Part shown: positions 47,701-57,900 of the stretch, piece by piece | How the letters are laid out: each line of letters starts with the position of its first letter | How positions within the stretch are numbered: position 1 is the stretch's first letter | NCBI GenBank assembly: GCA_023634235.1 | Contig: JAMKCF010000011.1 | Span: 6,032,001-6,096,000, forward strand | Origin: Pisaster brevispinus | Taxonomy: Eukaryota; Echinodermata; Asteroidea; Forcipulatida; Asteriidae | Reading direction: 5' to 3' | DNA: 64,000 nt | Position numbers and translations under genes: made by a program | Notes under the pieces: model-generated | Databases searched by the model: none | What the model saw: the letters and a program-made list of their open reading frames with translations, nothing else | Told to the model about the DNA's origin: nothing

Positions 47701-50700
47701 TTCACAAAGTTCGCCTTCTCCGTATATAATGTACATGTATACTAATCTTCCATTTTTGAAATAAAAACCAAATTTCTCTTTGCATATTTTCTATTCGGAC
47801 ATTTCACTTGAAATTAATTCACGAAAATAGTGAAAATCCATCTCCCGATGTCTTGTTGTATGGCAATGATTGTGTAGAACTGCAGTGTCCCTATAGGGTT
47901 TAATGTAAAATCAATTGGTCTGTAAAGTTATCACACGCACTCTGGATGAACGGCACTAATCCTGAGATTGCTGAATTAATATGTACGCAGTTCCCTCTCA
48001 CAGAACACTTGCAAGTCTCTGTGATGTTTCCCCCGTCCTTTTCTTCCCTCTTTCCCTTTGAAATTGTTGTTTCTCTGTCAGAAACGTTAAGAAATTACGG
48101 ACGTTCCAAAAGTACACATGTTTTAGGTTAAGTGGGAGTCATCCACAAGTCATCTTGTGTGTGCTTCACTTTTGGCTTGGCCAATACAAATTCTTGTTCT
48201 CTGTATGACATATTTGAAGATCAATACAATTGTTGTTGTTTTTTTTAAGATGACTTGTTAACTTACATAATCTGTGTATTTTTTGCATAATTTAATATTT
48301 TTTGTAAAGAGGAAGACATAACAAGATGGAGGGATGAACTTTTGTGAACATATTACATGGCAATATACAACTCAAGATAGAGTGAAATTGAAAATGGGGA
48401 ATGTAAAAGAGGCTTTCCTCCTTCAGTGGAGTGAAATAGGCTCGAAAGACAGGTGTTTTGTTTTGGGTTGCACAAAGAAAAAATTACTAGAGCGGGACTT
48501 TTTTGGCCCCCGAACAAAGACATTGACAAAGTTATAGAGAGACCACAAACTTTAGGGCTCAATAGCTCAGTTGATAGAGTGCGGCATGCTAATCCAGAGG
48601 TCGCAGGTTCAAGTCCCTCTCTAGTGAATTATTCTTTGTTCAACTCAAAATGATTTAAAATTGACCCAGTCATTTTCCCTTATGGTTTATTACTTGTTTT
48701 GTTATTGTCATACTTTTTATGGATGTATGTACGTAGAATTCGCACTGGTAGTAGCCAACAGGTACAAAGCTCGCCAAGGTCGACATTGTTCTAACTTACT
48801 CAGTTTACTTTGGTCTGACCTGAAAGAGGCAGGAATGGGAACACTGAGATCCGGAAAGAAACTGAAGGAGCTAAGGATGCTCCGCTGAGGACCAGAAGCA
48901 GTAGATAAAATGAAAAAAAAGAACCGTTTGCAACTGTGGAATGTTTCTACTACTACAGCGACAGAACACAGCATACCTACATACATACATAGAAGTGCCA
49001 TGTTACTTATGTTTGAATTGTTTTTCTGAGATTGTACTGTAACAATTTTTTGTTTGCACACTTTGTTTTTCTTCTGCCCAGGCCGTAGTTCATAAAATTG
49101 GACTCAACAGAGAAGTGGCTGAGTATTTTGCCCTGTTCGAAATCCAGGAAGATTTCTGTAAGTGTACATGTACATAAGATCAGGGCCTAATTTCATAGAG
49201 CTGCTTAACGGCCGATTTTGTGCTTACTAACGCGAGTTTCCATTTCATAGTGCTGCTTACCGTAAGAACACGAAAAGGCATGCTAACCTTACGGTGCTTA
49301 CTGCATGAAAATGAATGAGGTAACGAAGCAAATCCATGATGAGTGCGCAAGCTGGTCACATAATTTTCTTGCTAACCTGTGAAATATAATTATGCTTAAG
49401 CAAATTTTTCTACAGTAGTAAGTGCGAAAACTTGCTTACTGTTGAGCAGCGCTATGAAATTGGCCCCTGTGTTGGTTTGCATTAAAAAAATATATATATA
49501 TTGAGATTTATGTTACCTTGATGTAATGTTTCAATCACCAAGGATGTGTATTTGAATTTCTCGTCTTGTGGGACAACAAACGTGTGCATGATGCAAAGAA
49601 CACTTAGTTAAACTTTTGCTGTCTTTTTAGAAAACTCTTCTTACAGTTTTTTTGTTTTGTTGGTATAACCAGCACCAGCCCATCTTTGTATTCCCACATA
49701 TCCAGTTCCAAGTAACTTTACCCGATTTTGATATCAAAGATGAAATTTCAGGCCTAGACCCCGGCCCACAAGCCACTTTCATGAATTTTCACACAGGCCA
49801 TCAACTCTCATCCCTCTAGTACACACAATCTGCACAAGTACTTCTGTACACAGTGCTGCCACCATACACAACCCTTGCAGTTGAGCATTTTTTAACTGGT
49901 CGGATCATCTCGCTGGAAAAACGTTAAAAGTGAACATCTTCTTTATCTTTGTAGCGAGGAAGCTTGCCGTCAGCGAGTTCCCCCACAATCTCTACATTCA
50001 GAATTACACCAAATCCAGCACTAGCCAGAGCTGTATAGGTCTCGGCAGATGGATCTTCTCGCCGCAGCAAGAGTTGTTCCTCAATCACGACGAGATTGCC
50101 ATGAATTTTCTATACTGGCAGGTAATTTGATTGTTATTTTTTTTTATTCATCCACTCGAGAGTGCGAAAAAAGAAAAAGCCCCAATCTGTTCTTCGATAC
50201 TTAATAAACCCTCACTGTCAAACAAAAGAATGCACAGTTTTTTATTAATTTTGAGGTTACAAAACAGTAGTACTCATATTATTGACAGGGTGACAAAAAC
50301 CACAACGAGGAAGATGAGTTTAGAAGTAAAACACAAACTGTTTGTCTAAGGCCATTTTTTTATATTCTCCGCCCCCCCAAAAAAAATCATGTTTTGGAAC
50401 TTACAAAAATCCCACAATCTTGCCCCAAAAATTCAATTTGGTGGGAAAAGCAGAGAAATCTGTTATCCAAGTATTTAAGAATAAATGGCCTTACAAGTTT
50501 TCAAATGCACTTTAACATTTTCGAAAGGTTGTTAAAATGCCCTCATTATCTTGTTATTTGTAATTTAAAACCAAAGGTGTCTTCTTTTCTTTAACTGTAA
50601 TGTTTCCTGTGCCTCAAAAAATAGATCAGATTTAAAGCCTTTTAAGTCCCAGATGAAACGTATACGTATAAATATTTACTGGTGGCCTCATGTAGAAGTA

Positions 50701-53700
50701 ATATCTAATAAAGTTATAATAGTATGAAGAAAGAAAAACCTATTGCAAAAAAATGCTGAGCTCAGAAAAATCTGGCTTAGCAGAAACAGGTTACCAGCCA
50801 AAATACCATAAAGTTAAAATTTTTGCGACTGGTGCTCCGCTCATTTTTTGCATAACAAAGGCATTTGCTTAGCAGCATTTCTGCTTAAGCAGCAAATAGT
50901 GCCTCAGGTTTTTCTGCTAAGCGTAAATTGGCAGGGTTACAAGCCACAGATGATACATGTGGAATGGTATTGTGGCTGGTAACTTTATTCTGGTAAGCAT
51001 TATTAGGTTGTTCTTAGCAACTTTCACTGCTTAAGCAGCTCTATGAATTTGGGCCCTGATCTGGCCCCAAGTTCAAAGAGCTGTTAAGCAGAAAATACTG
51101 CTTAGCAAAGAAATATTTTGCTTAGCAGAAACAGGCTACCAGCCAAAATACCATGTAATGCTTATTGTTTGTGACTAGTTCTCTGCTAATTTTTGCTTAG
51201 AAAAAGAATTTGCTAAGCGTTATTTTCTGCTTTTACCCTTTAGAGACCATTCATTTCTGTAAAATTATTACCAGACATTTTCAGGAAAATGATTAAGAAA
51301 CAGAACTACACGGTTTTGATTTAGATTTTTACATTGTATGTTTACATGGGAAACAGTCAATGCAGCCCGATACCTTTTCTTTGACCCTCTTGTGCAAAAG
51401 GAGGTCAAATCTTTCAGCCTTTTGAGGCCGCTAGGGACATTTTGGTACAGGTCACTTGCGGCCGCTATGGTCTTATAAAGGGGTTTATGAAATTGGGCCT
51501 TGTTCAGCTGTTCAGCAGAAAATGGTGCTTAGCAGCAAATTTGTTCTGCTTAGATTGCAGAAAAGATTGTATTTTGGCTGGTAACCTGTATCTGTGCTTA
51601 TGAAATTGTTGTGCTTACAAGCACTATGAAATTGGGGCCAGTTGCTTTAATCCAAAAAGTGATAGCGGTCATCTTGTTGTGACACTAGGGGAGTCACAAG
51701 GTCTAAAAGGCTCAACAAAGGCAGGCTTTGGTAATTACTCCAAAAATTAATGATCATCCAAACTTACTTGGTAAATAGCACTGCATAGAGCTGTTGATAT
51801 TATAAAACATTGTGAGAAACGACACCCTTTGTATTAATGTAGTTTTAGAGAAAGAGGAATTTTCTCATCAACAAATTTGAATCTGAGAAAGGCTTCACGC
51901 ATCTGAAAGCACACAATTACATGTATATGCAACAAGGGTGTTTTTTCTTTCATTATTTTCTTTCAACTTCGATGACCGATTGAGCCCAAATTTTCACAGC
52001 GTTGTTATTTTATGCTTGTTGGGGCACACCAAGTGAGGATACTGGACTTTGACAATTACCAAAAGTATACCCTGCTTTAAAAAAATATATATATAAAAAA
52101 ATCAGCCTTTGAGAAAGACTGCCAGGGTCGAAAAGTGAACCCAAAGCAATTTTATGCCTTTATATTTTACTCAACATGCAATAGGATATAGAAAGAGTTT
52201 GCACTGATTTTGTAATCAAATGTAAGTAACTGTACTTTGATTTTAACCTTTTTTCTTTTAAGTTTACATTTGCATTTTATTCAATTGAGGTTGGGGCAGG
52301 TAAGGTAATTTTAAACAACTGATAAGTTGCCAAAGCCTGGCAGACAGATCCCTACTGAGTCTGGTTCAACTCAATTCCCTGCAAGCATGCAACTTCCTTG
52401 AAAGCCACTCCGGTCATGCATGACCCTGAAGAGGGTCTCCCCACCCCCCTCCCCCTTCTCCTTTTATCTTGACGAACTTCACCGTAGCAACGAGATGGAG
52501 ACTGCACGGTGTCAAATGGGGGTCAACCGTATAGAAGTGGCTCCCAAGGCGAGCACACAGGAATATTGTCTGAAACGTGTTGATACACGCCCGACCGGAA
52601 CACTCTCTCCATAGCAACGCATCATCTGTGAACACAACGGCCGTTTCCCCCCCTCCCTGGGAGCTGGCGAGGAGTGTGGCGCTGCCCCAGGCAGGCAATA
52701 TGCATGAGGAACCTAGGGAGACAGAAGGTCGTTCTGTATTACTGCTGACTTACACCCATGCCTTTTTTTTTTTTTTCTCTTCTCATCCCTCCCCACCCTG
52801 ACTTTCCTGTCGCCTTCTCGCAGGCAATAGATGATGTCAGTAAAGGATATATCAAGCCAGGCGACAGCTTGTATGAACTGAAAGTATACCAGGAGAAATC
52901 TAGCAAACTACAGGTGAGTCAGTCAGACTCTATGAAGACGTGTACTTGGGCCCAGTTTCCATGATATAACCGTAGAGATCACGTGGGTTTAATGGGATCA
53001 CTTCTCTGTGATATAACCGTGCATCAAAATCACGAAGAGATTGTGCTGTTGATTTATATGGGCTTTTTACTGTGTTCGTGTCAGACAGCTCCTACTCGGT
53101 TTTTAGAACTGATTTACATATTGTTTGAATAACGCATAAGGGAGTTATATTGTTGATTTATCTATATGCAAGTTAGCATGAAGAAAGTGCTGATTAATTA
53201 TAGTTTACCCAGTCAGTTTCCTTTGTGGTTATTAAACATGTATTGGATGGATATGAGTGCATTGATACAGAATATAATTGGGAAGTGAAAGCTGGAATAT
53301 TCCATTTCACAGTGGGAAGCCGGGTAAAATGGAAAAGCCAGATTTCACCGAAGCTGGGTGAAATGGAAAAGCCAGATTTCACAGAGTTATTCTGTTCTGT
53401 GACAATGCGCAAATGAAATGCATTCAATACTTTTAAAAAAATATATATATAACTCACATGTAGGTCCTAGAAAAACTCACACGTAGACGGTGTGTAATCT
53501 GGCTGTTCCATTTCACTCGGCTTTGCCTCATGAAATGCAATAAGCCAGATTCCGCGTGAGGCCTGTTCCACCAATCAAATGACAAGGATCTGTGTGAATA
53601 TATCCACTGCTGACCTGACATTTCTCTCTCATGTTTTCAATTTTTTTTCCCAGGCGTAATAAAACTACAAGGGTCAATAGCCTCAGAGGCAGTTATGAAA

Positions 53701-54938
53701 AACAACTGCACATGTAATAATATGCATCAGTTGTGTCTCTTTAGTTATTTTGTTTTCTTCTTGCTTTTGAATTTACTTTTATGTTTGGTTTGCCTCCATG
53801 TTTAGTTACTTGGCTGCTATTTCCTCACTTTGAGTAATTTGGAAATTATTTTTTAAATATTTTTATTTTTCAGGTTTGCTAGTTTTTTATTGTGAGGCGC
53901 TTTATGGTTTTTTACCTAAGGCGCCATATAAATGCCTTTTTGTTGTTATTTATTATTACTATCAGTGTGATTGGTGCCCACAGAGATTCACATTTACCGT
54001 TTTCCCCCCTTTTTTCTTGACGCAGTACTTAAAGGTTGCCCGCAGCCTAGACGGTTACGGTGAGGTCCGATTTCCACATTGTCCGTGTGACGCCAGGAAG
54101 ACTGGCCGTGTTATACCAATCCTTGGATTCCGCCTCTTCAAACTCCAAGCCTGTAGAGACGACGGTTCATTAGAGGTGAGTGGAAAGCTAAAGACCTCGT
54201 TCTTGGAGTCTAAACTCCTTCCGTCACAGATTGGTTTGATATTGGTCCGGCTCCTGTGAATGCGAATGCGACGCAATGTAAATTTGCAACCAAGAATTTG
54301 GAAGAGGGCAACTCTTGCGAAACATTCGCAGCAAAAACAGAGCTGTGACGTCAAATTCGCTTTGCACGAAGCATTCGCTGGAAGTATGAACCGGGCTTTA
54401 CTCATTGCCCAAATCTTTAGACTCTGGTGAGGTTTGCATTCATGCCCTGCCACTTTCCCATGAAATGGGACCGTGGTCATCACACCATTGTCATACTATT
54501 CCCCTTGGCTGATTAGGCATTGTCATTTTGGTTGTCGGGGCTACCAAAGGTCCAGGTGACTCAATGAGATTTGCCATTTAGTCGTCAATGTTAGACAGTG
54601 TTTTTGGGGGTTTTTTTAGAAACAAGTTCCACTTGACTCAGATTTGTAACTTTGTTGCTATCGGTATACGTAAGAGATGATATTTTTTTTAAACTAGTCA
54701 CGCTCAGCTCATCAGGATTTGTCATTTTGTTGTCATCGTTACTTTTCAGCTATAGGTCCCGATTACTAGGATTGGTATTGCATGTAAAAGAACCCAGAAC
54801 ACTTATTGTGGAAGAGTAGGGGTTAACCCCGGTGTTTCTGGTTCACATAGCAAGCACCCTTGTCTACAGGTTTCCTCAGGCTTGCGAGCTACAGTGATCA
54901 AGTTCACTTATGAGGCATCCTTGGTTTCATCACCAGAA

Positions 54939-54976
<38 letters not shown>

Positions 54977-57900
54977 TAAAGACCTTTTTTGAGTGTACAA
55001 TCATGGGTAGGCATTTTTTAATGAAGCGTTGCTAGTTATGTACAATTTGCATCGGGTATTTGCATCCGGGATTTGCACCAGGGATTTGCATCTGGGATAA
55101 AGGTCTTTGTCCCTGATGCAAATCCCTGATGCAAATTTATACAAATTTAGCAACACCTCATAAAAAAAATGTCTACCCATGATTGTACACAAACAAAAAG
55201 GCTCTTGCAAATTGTTCCGTTAGCAATGCAGTGACCCTCGTCTTAAACATACAAGAGAATAGCACGCAGTACAAACAAGGAAACATTCCGGTATCAACAA
55301 TGCACTGATGCCCGGAAGCAATACACTTTATAATAATTGCCTCTCTTACCTCAGAGAATCAAATTGGACTTTTGAGGACAAGAGATGATGGTTTTGTTGT
55401 ATTCCAGAGTGCTGTGACAGCCACAGGCTGAATCAGTCCTTAAGGACCTGGAAAGCGTTTAAAGAGCGACATCTCCCCCCCCCCCTTCCCCCACTCCCGA
55501 TGAATAAATCCTTATCAAGAAAGTGAAGTTTTTTAGAGTGAATGAAATTGGTTTGCACAAATGAATAGTCCAATTTTTTATTTGTTTATTTATTTTTCTT
55601 TCATTCAAATTTTTGTGAAACTTTAGATAAAGAATGGCATTTCTTAATGATGAGAACTACCCAAAGAAAGACATTGTTTGACATGGACGACTTAATGACA
55701 AATCCTACTCAGCCGAGAATGACATTTCTTACATGTGCCGATAACATAAAAATGACAAATCCAAGTCAAGCAGAATTTGTTTCTTAAAAAACAAAGACAT
55801 TGCCTGACACTGATGCATAAATGACAAACTCTAATGAGCCAAGTGGAAGTCTTTTTTAAGGAATGACATCTCTTAGTGTCCCAGCCGAATGACATACAAG
55901 GATACAAGAGTCAAGACCAGGACTCGAACCCACACTCTGCTGATCAGAAACACCAGAGCTCGAGTCCAGTGCTCTTAAACGGTCTGCCACGGCACGCCAC
56001 CGAGCTTGCCCGTAAACTAGAGGTAGTTCAAAGTTTTGCAAAGTGTTTGTGTTTTTACTGATGTGTGTTAAGCACTGTATACTCAGTACTTTCCCAAACA
56101 TCTGTTAAAGTTGTTGCGACACCCACAGGCAAAGCTCGATGGTCTAGTGGTAAGACATCTTAAGTGAGACCGTGCAGAGCAATTTTGTCTAGACTCGTGA
56201 CAACATTGGTAAGATTGGAAATATAAATTTACACATGATTTGCATGATTGTCTAAAGATAGTCATGGTGCAAAACCTCATGTTTAATAATTTTCTTGAAA
56301 TGCTAGAATAGTTTTTGAGGCATGAGTAAAACAATTTGTTTTGATCTTGCCGAGTTCAAAACTTGATACTTGTCTTTGACAGTTACCAATGTTTTCCTAC
56401 ATTATTTGAAGAGAAGTGAAACTTTGATTTTGTAATGATGTGCTGTTTTGTGGTGTTTTTTTTTCTTTTTCTCCAGGAGCAAGTGCCCAGCTTCCAGTGG
56501 AGTGAGATTAGACAGTACGAGGTGGATGATGAAGGGATGGCATTCTGCTTCGAGTACGCCAAGGAGGGAAAGAAACCAAGATGGGTCAAGATTTATACAA
56601 AATATGTAAGATTTTCTAAGATGCAGACATGCGTCAGCAGGACCTGATTCCATAGAGCTGCTTAAGCACATTGATATTGTGTTTGACTGACCCAACAACC
56701 AGGGCCTAATTTCACAAAGCTGTTAAGCAGAAAATTCTGCTTAGCAAATTTCTTTACTTAGCAAGAAATGAGCGGGGTACCAGTGGCAACAATTTAAACT
56801 TTATGGAATGTTGGCTGGTAAACAAGTTCTGCTGAGCAAGATTTGTCTGTGCTTAGCAAGTTTTTTGTGTTTACAGGCTTTATGAAGTTGGGCCCAGGGC
56901 ACTTGATATGTAGTTCATAATACCAGGGACTGTTTATCCGTTCTGATTGGTCGAGAGGCGATTACGTGGCCACGTTTCAACAGGCAATATAAATACGGTC
57001 AGGCAGTGTTTATACATGGCCTGAGGAAAGCGAGTCAAAAGAGGACGCTATCAGATGATTGCGCAGAGCGTGTTTGGTGCAATAGTTTGAACGAGTGATG
57101 ACTCAGTCTTAAATGGCCGTTGAAAACTTTGCAGGGTCGTGGCCGTGCAACAAAGAACCTGACCTTCAGCTCTAGTCTTTATGGCATGGCGACGACTCTG
57201 CCAGCGTTAAACAGCCATTTAAGACCTCCTCGCCCACTCTTTTATTCACTTGTACAATGCGATATGTAAGAAGTAGTGATTATTTTTGAAAGTCTTATTT
57301 TGAAAGTCTTTATTAGTAAATAAATGACCGGTTCCTCTTTTCAGTTTAACTACATGAATGAATGCGTTGAGCGCATTTTGAAGGAGATACAGTGGACCAA
57401 AGACAATGCCAATCACCAACAAGAGGAGGAGCAAGACAACGATGAGGAGGAGGAGGAGGAGGAGGAAGATGAAGATGAGGAGGAAGAGGAGAGGGCTCAG
57501 GCCATCGCATCACAAAATAATAAGGTACTAATCGTTCATCATCATCAGCATCATCATCAGTGCCCAATTTCATAGAGCTGCTTTAAAGCAGAAAATTTTG
57601 CTTAAATAAATGTAAGCTGAGCAGCAATAAGTTTGGTGCCATTCACAGATGCTTCATGTGAAATGGTATTTTAAGCTGGTAACCTTTTTCTGGTAAACAT
57701 AATTTTTGTGTGCTTAGCTTGTTTTTGAAATGGGGCCCAGGCTGTGTTCGTCTACTATTGTTGGATGAAGCCCTCGTCATGCAATTTCCATTCTCTTCTC
57801 CTTCTTGCTATTCTAGCCCAAGTTGTCGTGATTGTGTTTGTTTGGATTTCGTCCAATACGAAACCCTTGAAATTTGGAAACCCACCTGTTTAATATTCAC

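Noticed and set aside
48550..48630. Functional tRNA gene in family-K copy
   Set aside because: The cloverleaf is partial, and leader and tail match other SINE copies.
54055..54483. 142-codon minus-strand open frame
   Set aside because: It is a shadow of the SNX27 F3 exon on the other strand.
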